NCBI GenBank assembly: GCA_005281725.1
Contig: SSBO01000012.1
Coordinates: 2,462,194 to 2,526,193 of the forward strand
DNA: 64,000 bases
Direction of reading: 5' to 3'
From: Wuchereria bancrofti
Lineage: Eukaryota; Nematoda; Chromadorea; Rhabditida; Onchocercidae
Shown: piece by piece, positions 38,433 through 52,700 of the stretch
Position numbering within the stretch: position 1 is the first letter of the stretch
How the letters are laid out: each line of letters opens with the position of its first letter
Translations under genes and position numbers: made by a program
The notes under the pieces: generated by a model
Databases searched by the model: none
Told to the model about the DNA's origin: nothing
What the model saw: only the letters and a program-made list of their open reading frames with translations

Positions 38433-41400
38433 ATGCAGACGCGTTCTAAAACAAAAGCTGAAAAAGAGCGTCGTGCAGCACAGTTCTTATGTGGTATTGT
38501 TGAAGGTATGAGAAAAGTTAAAATTTTAGATGTACACAGTACTACGTTTTGGTTTATTTATCTGTATTTTGTGTTTGGGTCTAGTAAAGAAGGCAATCTG
38601 AAAACAGGATTTTATGGACGACCATGGACAGCAGATCAGCGGAAAGACTTATTCGCCAGGATGAAACATCTCGGAATGAACACTTACATTTACGCACCAA
38701 AAGACGATCTAAAGCATAGAGCTGATTGGAGGCAATTGTACAATTCCGATGAAGTAGGTTGGTGATTTGTAAATTGACAACGTTGTACATTTTTGTTTCT
38801 CATAACAAAGAACAGATTTAGGATGGGAATACCGAGCTTATTTATTTACAGAGTTATTGCAATCTCTGATCCAGACGGCAAAGATGGAAAATGTTACATT
38901 CGTATATGCACTATCTCCTGGAATTGATATTATTTATTCAAGCGAAAAAGAAATTAAAGCTCTGCATGATAAATCTGAGCAGGTTGGTTGTATCTGATTA
39001 CGATTACATTATTTTTATGATGTAAGGACTAATTTCCAGGTAACTGGAAACTGGTAAAACCTAAATTCTAGGTAATTAGAAAGACTGGTAAAATCTATTG
39101 TTTTGTGAGAAAGCAATATCGTTGTATCCTGTTCAGCCAGCTAGCTTTCTCTTATGGTGTCCTTTTCTAGGTACGCTGTTTAGGATGTGATGCATTTGCG
39201 CTGCTGTTCGATGATATTGATATGGCACTGAACGATGCCGACAAAAAGCAATTTTCATCTATTGTTATGGCCCAGTTAACTGTTGCTAATGCTTTATACG
39301 AATTTTTGAAGTGTCCTCATTTCTTTTTTTGTCCTACAGGTTACTGTGTATCAAGTTTTGCTTCATACATCTTGGCCAGTCATTTAAAATCTTCCTGATT
39401 TATCTGAGAGCACTTTTTTGAAGGTTACTATTACATGTCTTATGCGTTAACGGCAATATGCTCTTTCAAAGATGAATTTCTTTTGTAGAGTACTGCGAGT
39501 CACGAGCGAATCCGTCATTAGAGGAGTCAGACTATTTACTCACACTTGGTAAAAAACTGGTTGCTGATATACATATTTTGTGGACAGGTGCGTTTTGCAT
39601 TATGTATGGAAATTATGTATGTCGTTTTACGTGAGATTTGTCTACATTCAGTGAGGGATCAGTAAATTAAATAGCCATATTTCAGGACCTCGGGTGGTGT
39701 CCCGTGAAATTACAATCGATCACATTCGACGTGTTGCTGCTGTACTACAAAGGAAACCGGTGGTCTGGGATAATTTGCATGCCAATGATTATGATCCTAA
39801 GCGGGTTTTTCTGGGTCCGTTTGCAGGAAGGTGTGTATATATAGTGTTGAAAAAATATTTCTGCGTTGTGCTAAGGTCTTAATTATTCCTGTGAAGTGTT
39901 GCAGATCTGTACGACTGAAAGAGGAGATCGCTGGAATTTTGTTGAATCCAAACTGTCGTTATGAAGCTAATTTCTTACCGTTCTATACATTAGCAGAGTG
40001 GAATAGCTGTCATGCAGATGCTGATGTTTTGGAAGGTATCGCCACAATGCTTATTTTTGATCATTTGGAGATTGTATTAGTAAGGTAAAGCTTTTCTGAA
40101 GGAGTGAGTTGTGTGCTACTGTTAGCTAACATCCATATATTTAAGCTACCGGTTTTAGAGACAACTTATCCATTTTAAAATCATTTTAGAGCGTTAAGAA
40201 GTCTTTTTTGTATTTATAGCAAAGGACTGGAGATTTAAGATTTAAGTGAGAACGTCATACAAAATTTGGGGATGGATTTCAAAAGTCACTGAATGGTTTT
40301 GTATTTTTCCTCCCACTTTTATACTGTCTTGATTCCCTTTCAGAAGCGGAATCAGATGCTATATTAGAGGCAGGTGATGTAGTTCCTGTTGCAGCACATA
40401 TTGTTGAGAATGCTTCGCCGAAACGATTATATCATCCATTAAAAGCTCTAGATGAAGGTATTAAGAAATGGATTGAATACTTTAACGTCGAGTCATCAAC
40501 AAATTCTCATGCGTAAGTTAATGCTTCTACTCAAATTTGCTGGTCTCATACTTTATTTCAGTAAAAACAGTTTTAAAGTGTTCGCGACCGTATCAAAATG
40601 TTTCAGATCTGTTTCTGTTGAAATAGCCGAAGTTGATCAACTCGACGAATTAAAGCCATCAACAAGCTGTATTTCTTTGGTTGCTCGAGAACTGAATGGC
40701 CCAGACAGTAGAGACAATCAAACATCAATTGTTTATTTCAACGCTGAGGTAGTTCCAACTACATAATCACCAAAAACTGGTGATTATGTAATTGCATTTA
40801 AGAAATTGTTGTAATGTTAAAATTAATTGTACGGCGCAGTTGTACAGATATTCAACTTTATGTTTTGTAAATTTCATTTCGACGGCTGATGAATTAATTG
40901 CATTCTTTGGAATTAATTCAAATCTTACATTAGTTCATTTTTAGAACACCTCAGTAATACAGACCGTGAACTCGATGTGTTCTGAGTACAGTGAGCCAAT
41001 GGATCTGATGTCTGTTACCAAGGTTTTTTGACATTTCTTGATCTCCTTAAAAGACATGTTCGACTCCAGTTATGTTTCGTAAGTGTCGTTGATCGGTTTC
41101 TAGGATGACACAAAGCTGCCATTGGAATCGTCATATCAAAACAAAGGAAATGTTCAGGAAATGCTGGAAGTCTCGTCAGATATCAGTATGGACAGTAGTT
41201 TTCATTCCGATTCGGAAGCGAAGTATTTCAAACTGTTTTATTTCTTTATTGTTCTATATTAGATTGGGAAATGTACTGTTTGTACATGCTAAACATGTCT
41301 GTTCGATAGTTTTTCAAGAACAATATACAAAAACGAGTCGTCCTAACGTGAAACTGTTACAGTGTCACTGGAGTGGACCAAGTAGCAATCTTTGTCGATA

Positions 41401-44400
41401 TGTTTTATTTACCATTTGAGCATGGTCGTCGTGGCATTCAAATGCTGCAGGAGTTTTCTTGGCTTCACGAGAACTCTTACGTAATGAGGCGAAGCAGTAG
41501 TAGTGGTATCGATGACCAGGTTGTTCAATTTTTGCTGTTCCAGTTTCCATTTGCACAATATCTCATGACATCACTATAGTTGTTAGTATTTTCTTCCTTC
41601 TGTATTATAAAATTTTGGATGCGTTGAGCTAAGGGTGTACAAAAAAAGCTGTGATTGAAGAACTTTGTTGTGAATCTGTTATACAACTATTCATTCTATG
41701 AAGTTTTCGTTATGAATACAATATGCAGTTTGAAATTTGAATTCATGCTACATTTTTAATTTCTCTTTTGTATGAGTTATAGAAGGTACAGGAATTTGTG
41801 AGTGACGAATGGAAACGGAGATGTGAGGATTTTGTCAAATTATTACGTGATGTAACGAGACTTTATCAGCATATCACGCAGCTTCCTAATCGTGTTTGTT
41901 ATTTTTTCAAGAATTCGTTTTTATTTCTTTATAAAATCTGAAGAGAAAGTAGTCACAATCCGTCACATTTTTAATTTAATATTCATTCGTGTAAAGAAAT
42001 ACATTTGGAATTCCAATTAATATTTATGGCTTGAATTTTTAATGGTCCACTAGTTCTGGAATGAGCAATGATTGTTACACAGCATTCCTAATGTTGTGTA
42101 AAACTTCAAAACCTCGATATATTTCTCGCAATTTTACTTTTGATCGAAAGAAACAATGTCTGTAGATTTGCTTTTTGATATGTAGAATCGTCTTAAAAAT
42201 ATAAACATTGGAAAAAATACTTCTATGACATGAACAAATAAGTGTTACTATTGCAGAGCGTTGTTCAGGAACTATTTCAATACGTTTATGATGCTCAAGG
42301 TATGGCTTCTATTTTAGAAGCACTTGTTCTTTGGATGGCTGGTGGTCATTTAAATATTGCACCTGTTGGTACGTCCTTTCATTAATTGTCTCTTTTTCCA
42401 TGTAATAATTCATTTAAAAATTTTCAACCATATTATTATTTTATTGTCTTTGTAGATTGTGATTGTTTTTGGCGTGTTGGTATTCCGGATGTTGAACCAT
42501 GGACTTTGTCTGGCGGTTTCTTAGCAGACCTGCAGAAACTCTTATATTCGAATGCTAATTTAGCGGACTTATTCTTGTTGAAGACAGTACTGCCGCTTTC
42601 TTTGAACTGCTATACAGTTAGGCCTTACGTAGATGAAGACACGGTTTGTTTCTACCTCCTATTTTTCTTCCTTGAAAGAAGGGAAAGTTTGTTTGCTGAT
42701 CATTTTTTTGTTCATGCTTTTTTTGTTTTACTATTTGGACTGTTGTAGTTGTCTTAAGTATCTCATTTTGTCAAATTTTTTGATTTGTCGTGAGCTGTGA
42801 ACTGTCCTGCCTTCAGAAACACTTCTTTGCAGTTTTAGTGTTTTAGGCAATGACAGGATTTCCAGTTATTGAGGTTATTGAATCTGGATTACATTTTGTT
42901 CCAGAAAAATGTTCGATACATATGGAAAGCTGAAGATGAATGTGCTTCAAGTTTGGGAATTTTAGAAGGAATCAAGGATGAACGTTTTTTTGACAAGTAA
43001 GTTATTCTCTTCATTGAAGAGATATAAATCATATACTATATTTAGTTTGATGCAATTAAAGATATCTTGAATTCAGCATGCATGAATTCTTAGAATCTTT
43101 AAAGCCTTGCAAGGGTTTTGTTCGCTTGTGAGCCGTAGGTTTAGTGACTCAAATGGCGATTCTTCTGTCTCTCTCCCTCTCTCTCCATATCCATACGTTT
43201 TTAAACTTATATATACTTTTGATAAGAATTTGTCTTGACATCCATTTGAAGATTGGCTTTTTCAAGGTATATTGGTGCTTATATAAGTTTTGCAACGCCT
43301 CGGACTTGCTTCATTGCGGTTGAAAATGACGCCATTGGAAGTCCACGGCAAGTTATTGGGATGATATGTGCAGCACTTGATGCAAAAGAGTTTGCTGAAA
43401 AGGTTTGCAGAGTTATTTTATAGATATAAGATTTGCTAAAATACATAGATTTTCAGCTCTCTTTCTCAGTTAGTAGCGATGTAGTTGGAGGATCATCCCT
43501 GTAGTCTGTAGTAGGTTTAGATGGAATTTGTTATACAGAAAATAATGTTGCATGATTGAAGGTCCGAAGTGAGTACATTCCAAAAATGCGTTCCAAATAC
43601 AAGGTATATGCTGAAGCGGAGAAAGGGCAATCTGTATCTCATGATGAAGAAATTGAACGTCAGGTAAATCTGAGAAGCTCGAATTCACCCAATTTTCTTT
43701 TGACTAGAAAAATTCTTTTTAATCTTTAAAGTGCTTGAACCATCATTCAGTTCTGGATTCTTGTTGTTAGGGGGTGGGAGAAGTTACAAATAAAAAATGC
43801 AACACTAGTTTTCGTATATAAAGTTTTCTTATAAATTTCGATTGTCACTTTCATCATTGCGTAAATTTGGTTTTCGAGAAAAAATTCTTTTTTAAGTGGC
43901 AAAGTTTACATGAAGATATTGCCGAATGGGGACCACCTAGTCTTTCCGATTATTTCTACGAGCAGTTCCCGAGTCAGGTTATTACTGATATGTTTAATTT
44001 GTGGAGTAACAATATTCATCATTAAAATATTTATATAAAATCGCTTGTGGTTCATTCCGAAATATTTTGGAAAAAAATGTTGTAGATAGATGTAAGATGT
44101 CACGAATTATCGCAAGATGCCGTGGTTTTTCGTAGGTTGGTGTGCATAACAGCGATCGCTTTGTCTTATAACGGTGAGCTTAATGTATACTGATAATTCC
44201 AAACCTTCATATGAAACCATATATGAAAATTTTTTAAAAAATAATGAAATGTTTTTGATTATCGATAATATTATCAATTATTTGTGTAACTAAAGAATGT
44301 TAACGGGCAGCGATGTTAAGTCTTTAGGTATTTAGGATGCATTGCTCTCTGTTACATTCTTTTCTCGCTTAAGTCGCCCTGGCACTGTTCCAGTTTCCAT

Positions 44401-44868
44401 TGTATTTAATGATGATTTTGATAATACATTATTACAAACTTACCTGCTCTCTTAAACCAGTTTTCTTTGTTCATCGTGGTTATATTTTCAGATGTTCGAA
44501 AATTCATCTCATCTCACAAGCTTCTACACGAATTTCTTTTTCCTTAAAAAAGAAAAAAAAAAAAAAAAACTGCAAAATCTCTTGTTTGATTCTGTTACAG
44601 GATCCTCCGGATTTTTCATGGTGCTGAATTCATCCGATAGCGAAAAAATCAACTTATGTTCGAGAATAGGCCTAATTACTTTGAAGGCGAGCCTGTTTTG
44701 ATTTGTCTCTATTTATATTACATTTTTAAAGGTAATAAGTAAGCCTTTCATGTAAATGCATTTTAAAAACAGGGTTAACGGCTTTTCGTTGTTTTCTGTA
44801 GTGATGCTTTTAAATTTCAGGAAGCGAATGTTGCTGATGATATGATTTTGATGGGCCATTCTTTGTGA
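38433..44868 (+). CDS. oga-1: O-GlcNAcase (protein O-GlcNAc hydrolase), 868 residues
   Basis: Exons: 38433-38505, 38608-38757, 38852-38982, 39171-39339, 39489-39587, 39686-39830, 39905-40035, 40344-40512, 40607-40748, 40945-41022, 41104-41222, 41363-41519, 41783-41893, 42257-42368, 42456-42643, 42905-42996, 43267-43402, 43562-43663, 43897-43977, 44086-44173, 44601-44686, 44821-44868; 869 codons in phase. The N-terminal GH84 domain shows FLCGIVEG plus FYGRPW, TYIYAPKDDLKHR, the catalytic Asp pair in LLFDDID, and VVWDNLHANDYD. An acidic, Ser-rich linker follows, then the helical stalk (VDMFYLPFEHG) and a C-terminal acetyltransferase-like domain (GILEGIKDERFF through MILMGHSL). The enzyme removes O-linked GlcNAc from Ser/Thr of nuclear and cytosolic proteins. 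All domains of the long form are present. The last intron needs a GC donor (AAG|GCGAGC) to reach the conserved final residues. Confidence 0.95.
44687..44688 (+). other. GC splice donor of the last OGA intron
   Basis: The exon ends ...TTTGAAG and GCGAGC follows. No GT occurs before the in-frame stop at 44698-44700. Using GC joins the exon in phase to 44821-44868, whose product (DDMILMGHSL) matches the family C-terminus. Confidence 0.65.
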
Positions 44869-45518
44869 ATGTTATTTTTTCTGCTTGTTAGTTCTTTTCG
44901 TATCTTTTTAATACCTGTCGAACAATACTACGACTAAATTTATTCTCTTCTCCACTTCTGTTCATATCGTGGTATCATGAACTACTTTAGGGTTTTGAAA
45001 GTGATAAGGAAATAATTCCACTTGGATTTTGTCTCATCCATCCAGTGACTTGCACTTGTGTTAAATATCTTGTTAGCTTTTTATGTTCAGATAGTTATAC
45101 TTTCTTGAAATATGTTTATTAAAAATCACATAAATGTTATCCATTGTTGTTTGTTGTCTTTAAAAATACCGATAATATAATTAAATATCTGTTCTATAGT
45201 GTTTTGTCACAATGAAATGTTCTTTGCTCATTTCTGTGAGCAGTGTAATTTTTTTTTTTGTTATGCAGTGTACTTGATTTGTTTTCGTTCAATGAATGTT
45301 GCTTCCCAGTTCGGCTTTATTAGTACTTTGAACTATGAGTTGGAGAACACATGCGGTGTTAAATGTAAGATTTATCAGTAGGCCTGTTACAGACTTCGTA
45401 TCTTTTCTAGTTCACTGCATTAAGAACTGTTGTATACCTTCTGCATTCTTGTTGTTTGATTATATTTTCCCGAAATTTCATCTACATTGTTGATTCAGGA
45501 CTGTGATTTACCAAAGTG

Positions 45519-45524
45519 AATAAA
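45519..45524 (+). terminator. Possible polyadenylation signal of OGA
   Basis: AATAAA about 650 bases after the OGA stop; a nearer variant signal cannot be excluded. Confidence 0.3.
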
Positions 45525-45962
45525 GTTTGGTGATTTTTCTTTTGCTTTCTCATTTATTTCACCGTTTGAAGAGATTGCTTAATTTGAGATAGGTAAGACC
45601 AACTAGAGGTGTGGACGTTAAAGTAAGGTTTATTTTATGGTAGACAATTATTGGATATTTGTTGAGATAGGCAAGTGTGGCAGACTAGTGTGGGACTGGA
45701 TGAAGAAGATTGTGTCTTTTGTTGGTTTCCATCGAATGCTGAAAAACCTTCTGTTCTCTTCGTGTTTTTTATTGACGAAATATCGGGTGAAAGCCGCGCT
45801 GCATTGATAGGTGGTATGGTTTCGACTGTTCCACTTTTTGTGAAGGTGGCAATACCAGCAATTTGTAGGTCCTCCTCATAGGGTTCGATGGAGGACTTAG
45901 TGTGGAATAGAATCATGGCTAGCAAGGAATGTGACAAGCTGTGCACACACTGCATGGGGTTC

Positions 45963-45965
<3 letters not shown>

Positions 45966-45998
<33 letters not shown>
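45966..45998. repeat. Poly-T tract of 33 bases
   Basis: An uninterrupted run of 33 T, the longest homopolymer in the window. No retroelement could be seen next to it. Confidence 0.95.
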
Positions 45999-45999
<1 letters not shown>

Positions 46000-46283
46000 T
46001 ATTATAAGTCTGGAAATTAGTAGATGCGTTCAGTCAATACTCACTATTTTCTCTTTCCCAAATATGTCCGCCGCGAACTGTAAGCCATCTTCCCGTTTTC
46101 AGTGTCCATTTGTAGTTAAGGATTTAATTTCCTTGGATTGTCATTTACTATTTCCTTCAATACTTTAATCAGAAACACCCATTGTAAAAGTGCAATGTTG
46201 AAAAATCACTGTTATAAGACGAAATATGCAAACTAACGTGCTATATGATTGCTTCAGTAATGTATAGAGGAGCAGGTTGATGT

Positions 46284-46314
46284 GTATGTGTATTTGTCTG
46301 TGCATGTGTGTGTA

Positions 46315-46350
<36 letters not shown>
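46284..46350. repeat. TG dinucleotide microsatellite
   Basis: Interrupted TG/TA repeats from about 46284, pure TG from about 46319 to 46349. The minus-strand 155-codon open frame over it (Thr-His repeats) is an artefact. Confidence 0.9.
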
Positions 46351-46351
<1 letters not shown>

Positions 46352-49300
46352 CAAATGTAAGTGATGATGATCCTATCATTAATGGTATTGGATAATGAAT
46401 GGTAGTGATGAATTTGAGATGGGAAACGATAGTGATGGTAATGATAACAGGAGAAAAGATAAAGGAATGGCAGACGAGAGTTGCTGTTATGAATAGCCGC
46501 TCTATGGTGAGATAGAACATCAAATGGGCAGATTGCTCAGCCAAATGACTGTTGGTTACTTGGTCGACAATGGAAATTCTAATTGGCTTTAAAAATAAGT
46601 GACAATAGATATATTGCCCTGATTTACAGTTTTGAACCGTTCCGGTGTCTATTTTACCCACTCCTATATGTTCCTTCATTTTTGCATTTGTTCTCGATAT
46701 TGCTCTTCCTCTTTTCTTCATTTGATATAAATTTCAGCGGTCACTACTACTTCTTGACTACCTTATTCTATTTTTAGCCGCATTTCTTTTAAAGGTTTAA
46801 TTATATGTAGGTTTGAAATTTAAATAAATTGTGTTTATTTCCGAAGTTAATCATTTTCCAACCTTAATTGCGATCTCATGAAGATTTCAGTATTTTTAGA
46901 TGACTTTAAGCCATCATTAATTCTAACGTTTGATTATTATCTTTTCTTTTTCACAATATTTTTCATTATTAGTCGACGTTCTTATTTATTCTTATGGGAT
47001 GAAAATGATTAATTATCGTTATTATTATTCCCTTTCTGTCGGGAGTAATCAGAAATATGTATGATACAGAAATCCAACTTAAGAACCATATTTGCGAATA
47101 CCTAACAAACACCGCTACATTGCTCCTGTCATACAAATTGCGAGCTGCTTAATTGTTCGGACAATTTTTGTAATTAGTGGAATCGATAAGTTGGTGCCAA
47201 ACTAAGGCTAGTGGTTTTTCTAAGTATGCGAGTTGCTAATGGAGAGATCAATCAAAAAGTTGAAGTAGTGTTTACTAAAAAATCGGTGGTGAGTCAATCG
47301 TTACACCAGCGTTGAGTCACTGATGGCCAGAGGATAGTTGTTTTGAACTTTTTGAATTCAATGCAGAACAAATCCAAACAGAAGATATTGCATGTGATAG
47401 TAGTTCACTAGAAAGTGATAAATATGCAGTGATTAAGAAGGACAGCAGAGGAGAGGAATGAAAGGATTATCAAAGCTTTTTATGAACTTTACTTTTTTTT
47501 AGTGGTTGATGAATTGATCCAGATTTATGCAGTTATAAGTAAATTGAGTTCAATCGATTCGTTGCTTTCCCTTCTCATCCACATACTTCCGTATATGTAT
47601 TTGTGTACACTTCGTTGCATGCGTAAGCGATTTCATACGACATTATATGTTGTAATGTGTTGCATTTCGAGCTTAGACATCCATACTTATTGAACTTGTA
47701 GGCCAAGAAGCTCATTGCCAGCTAAATATTCTTTTATTGTGGATTATGGTTATACTCTTCTTCAACACTTCATTTGTTTTCCTCGGGACTGTTCTACCGT
47801 CTTCGCTATTATATCGTCAAAATAGGTCAGAGTTAAACAAACGCAATTAACACTTTTAAAAACTAAAATACTTAGTCTATATTTCTGTCACTCTCTACTC
47901 ATCTAGTACAAAAATAGGTGAGAGAAGCACAAAACTTCGTTTGTATTTTCTCCATTTATATAAAATACCACTGTGAACTGTACGTGTGAAAAACTTCATT
48001 TGACAGAGATTAAAATAGTCATAATTACATAAACCATCGACTGTATCGATTACTTAATCTGTTGCTTTTTACGATAAGCTATCAATTGTACTTAGCTTTG
48101 GGACATTTTCTAGTTTCAACACATAAAATTTACGAGATGATGAAATAAGAATGAGAAATGTGCTCATAACGCGTAAAGAACTGGGAAATTTCAGTCTTTC
48201 ATTAGCACTTTCAGTAAAATGTGTTTGATAGTGAAGACCTGTTGCGCGGGGTCAGATGAGACGTGAGAGTGGAAATGTTCACATTTGTGATTTAAATTCA
48301 AGAAATAAATGGATTTGTAATTCCGGAAGAAGAGGAAAAATTTTCAAGTTAGATACTTTTCGCCATTATCAACCTTATTCTTACTGTTAATTCTTCCTTT
48401 TTTCCTTAACTTAGTTTTCTTTCATTCCTAAAACTTTTTCATTTTTCCCACTAAGCTATTAGCTTTAAAAATCGTACTGAAACGGTCAGATAATTGATGA
48501 ATTGTTCGCGTTCTTAATACTTCCTTTCATTTGGCAAAAAGTTCCTCAATAATATAACGAAATGGTAATTTATAACTGATGTTAAATTATTATAAAGTGT
48601 TATCGAATCTGAGATTAGATATCTTCTTCGCATAAATTGTGCTTCTCGTGTATATCATCGATAGACAGCGTTAAAATATATTTTTTCCTGAAAAATTAGA
48701 CACTGTGTTCGGTCTTTCTCGCCAGATCATCCGCTTAGAGGGACCACTGATTTTCTATGTTTATTAAACAACATGTAGTCCGTCTGTTTGGATTACAGGA
48801 CAGTTCCACAACTTGCTAATGTGAAGTTCACTAATGACATTTATTATTAATTTTGGAAAGTAATACTTTTTTTTAATCAATTTTTGCCATTAGATAATTA
48901 TTATTTTAAAATCTTGTTAAATCCTAATTGTTGAAAACCAAATGGCTGTCATTGTATAATCATAGTTGAACGTGAATGAATTATCTTCGTGCAAACAATA
49001 AATGTTGATTTCAACAATCGATGTTTAAAAACGATCTATTGTTGTGATGACATTCCTCACATATCGCTTATTTCACCATTACCAGCATAACTAATTTGGT
49101 CGCCTCTACTACATTTCTCATCACTTTTCTACTTCTTTCCCGTATCCTTTTGAACATATTAAAGTTTGTTAGGTCACTTCTAACGTTCAAGAATGTTGAT
49201 TGCTTTTCTTTCATTAACTATGAATGAACAACATTTCATAAATGGAAGTATGACCACTGACTTCAGAGTCTCTTCAATGATATATATATATATCTTGTTT

Positions 49301-49724
49301 ATTTTCTTTTTACACTGCTGGATACTTAAAATTTCATTCCATTTATTAATACAATTTTTTCAGTAAAAAAAAGGACAGTTTCGTTTGATTCAAGACAAGA
49401 ATTGCTTGTGGATAATTCTTTTTTTCTTTATTTAATAAATTTCAAAAGTATCGCTGTTGCCGAACTATCAATTAGAAAATATTTAAATTGATTATTGAAT
49501 ATTTGAAAATATTTCCATCTGAAAATTTCTAGAATATATTTTTCAGAAAGAACCTAAAAAAGGATTTTGGAGCGAATAGTAAATCTGGACCGTCATATCC
49601 AACAAATGATTGTAGCATTGCATCTTCATTTTCGCAGCAACTATCAATTTTGATATCAGAAGACCTAGGTTCAATATTTACCAAATATTTGGCAAAAAAG
49701 GGACGACGACATTGTCACAGATAG

Positions 49725-52700
49725 ATTTCGACATTAACGGCTGAGCAGTTGAATTTGCTTCGCGCTGCTTTAGCAACGATATCAACCCCTCTGATCGGTT
49801 CATCAACAATCTGTTCTACTTCGGTGATAATGTTTAATTCTGGATGTCAACCGCTGCAACAGCATATAAATTTAACCAATCAGTACAGTCATCCAATACC
49901 AGTGCTTCCACTAGTTACTGCAAATGTATTTGAAGGTGTCCCAATATTTCTTCTCCCTCAGTCATCTTCAAGTTCTCCCACAGGCGCTTTATATTGCAAT
50001 CCATACCAGCGATCTATCATCGTATGTTCAAAAGCTTCTCACAACAATTTATTGGCTTAGTTTAGCAAAAATCTGTCGTTTTCAGAGACACTTCATGAAG
50101 ATCATTTGATCCTTTAGTAATAAATAGTAAAATTGCTTATTTCCCGATAGTAACAGCTGCGTGGCTAGCATTTTAAGGCATCATGAACAGATTTACGGTG
50201 TGAATCATTAGACGGTCTCATATATCCAGTGTTACTACTCACTAGATATTTAACGATTCGAATCGCCTCATTGTACCATCTAATATGTAACAGAGTCAGG
50301 CATTACCACTACTACACTGCAATGAGATGTGCAAGCTGGATATCGTAGAAAAGTAGCTGTAAATAATAAAATTGCGAAAGCATTATCAGTGATATATTTG
50401 CAGGAAACGAGAGCAAATGTGCGTCCAAGAAGTCAATCACCAAAAGTGGACACGAGCAGTATGTTTAAAATTGAATTATTTGATAAAAAAGAAAAGGAAA
50501 GTTAATGAACAATCAAGCAAAATCAGTTCAGTTTTGATTTATTCCAGAGAATTACCATGTATTTGTCGGTGACCTTTCGACTGAAGTAAACAACTGTACT
50601 TTGAAAGCAGCCTTTGAAAGCTTTGGAGAAATCTCGTCAGTTTTCAGACCCTCTTACAATTTACCTCTTTACACTCTTGCCGTGAGCTTTTACTTTTACC
50701 AACGTTCACTAGCGTTGATTGCAAAATTTTCTGAACACTTTAAGTTCTCTTTGTGTTATTGTGCCCACACTTCGTTGTAGTTCCACTGCATAAAATTTCC
50801 GGTAGCTATTAAATATCTCGGACTCTTTATCATACAACTCTGTAAAGTGTCTTCTGGTATTGAGTGCACATTTCAAGAGTCCATCATGTTTCAGTGAAGC
50901 CAAAGTAATCAGAGACCCTCAAACACTGAAATCTAAAGGTTACGGCTTCGTATCATTCCCTGTTAAGGAGGTTAGTCCGTCCATCTTTTGCATCTCCTAC
51001 GTTAATTCAAGGCCTTTTTTATTATTTACTATAGAAACTTACGAAATTGATCTTCCTTTTATCCTTTTCCACATTTCATGATAGATGGCTTTCCATTCCA
51101 TTTGATTGTAAATGATCGATATATGTACACTTTGCGGGAACAACCTGGAAATGATGAAACTGTTCACCTTCAATTCTTTCATTCTTTTTCAGTCGCATAG
51201 AGGTGTTGGCATATCAAGAGGTTTTTTCAGTCTTTTATTGCTTCATTCCAAAAAATGCTTAAAATTTTAGAATGCGCAGAAAGCTATCGAAGAAATGAAC
51301 GGACAGATGATCGGACGACGACAAATACGTACAAACTGGGCGGTACGCAGATTTGATGGAGGCGAGGAAAATGCTATGAAGCCACCGACATACGACAATA
51401 TATTCAATGCAACCCATGCTGCTAACACATCCGTTTATGTAGGAGGCATTTCACCTGTTACTACAGGTAAGCTTTCTTGTACTGGACATCTTGCAATGTG
51501 TTGCAAATTGTTTAGACTAAGTTTTATGCTCCAATACTGAAATTAATGATTAATGGCAAGGAAATCCCACTCTACTCAAAAATTTACAACTTATATGATC
51601 ACATAGAGGAAAGTTACTACTTTGCAAAAAAAATTTCCCATTTATTAATCTTCCTTATCATTAACTATACCCTCGTTCATTTCAAACTTGTCCCTTATTG
51701 GTCATAACTTAATCCAAAAGAGATCAAAAATTGAATTTTGAAAGTCATGATTTCATTGGCACATCTTATAATTTGCATTTTGGAAATTTTGTATAAGATT
51801 GTGGGAACTTTTTACTAAATCTCCAAACTCTTGTGTGGCCACAACCGATCATGGATTTACGAGGAATCCGGAATACTTGCTTCACCATGAAAAAAATATT
51901 AAATCCCCGGAAACCTAGATTAAGGATAAAAGAGGGAACCCGTTTCTTCCTTTTTGCTCGTTACTGATTTATTTCTTACAGAACTGCTATATCTAAAACG
52001 TGAAATCTTATTTATTTTCAGAGAAGAGTACATAGATTGCAATACAAAATTAAGGTGCAATAATGTGGAAAACAGTGTCATTAGTTAAAAAATATGCTGT
52101 CGGAAGATTTAAGCTTACACATCATATATCATCAATTTTGATAATTGGGAGGTTATAAAAATCTCTTATGTGATCTGTGGTTAAATGCAGATGAAGAACT
52201 TATGCAGTCGTTTTCTGCAATTGCTACTGTGATCGAAGTACGATTATTCAAACAGCAAGGATATGCATTCGTACGATATTTGAATAAGGATGCTGCTGCT
52301 CGAGCCATCATGTCAATGAACGGAAAAGTGATAAACGGTCAGAAAATAAGATGCAGTTGGAGTCGAACAGCTATGGATAATAATGTAATTACATTTTGAC
52401 AATCATTTTTCTAAGTACATACATTTTATCGATGACTTTTTAGGATTTGGTGCTTTGCACTTGTTCTTCAAAGTTCTCCATCAATGTAAAACTGATGTGT
52501 CGGAAGGAGCAGAGATTGAACAAGGCGTAAAAAAACCAACTAAAAAAAAGGAAGACAATCTTTAATGATGAGATTATTCAGAATATATTGCCTAATTTTT
52601 TGCCATTTAAAATATCATTTCAGCCAGTATCATTTCAATCAAGAAACACCACATAACAAATGTTAGCACTTTTCAGATTAATATATCAAATCAGATAGCT

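Larger units (their letters stand above)
44869..49724. other. Gene-free interval between OGA and the TIAR-like gene
   Basis: Nearly five kilobases with a poly-T tract, a TG microsatellite and many short open frames that lack splice partners (for example minus 45635-45955 and plus 47502-47693). The first RRM expected for the downstream TIAR-like gene was looked for here and not found. Confidence 0.45.

Noticed and set aside
45635..45955. Minus-strand open frame of 106 codons
   Set aside because: No acceptor, donor or recognisable motif; overlapping open frames on the other strand look equally good.
46254..46721. Minus-strand open frame of 155 codons
   Set aside because: Its end is Thr-His repeats read from a TG microsatellite and the rest has no splice context or motif.
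49281..49293. Short TA repeats here and near 32192
   Set aside because: Common in AT-rich introns and spacers; no sign of function.
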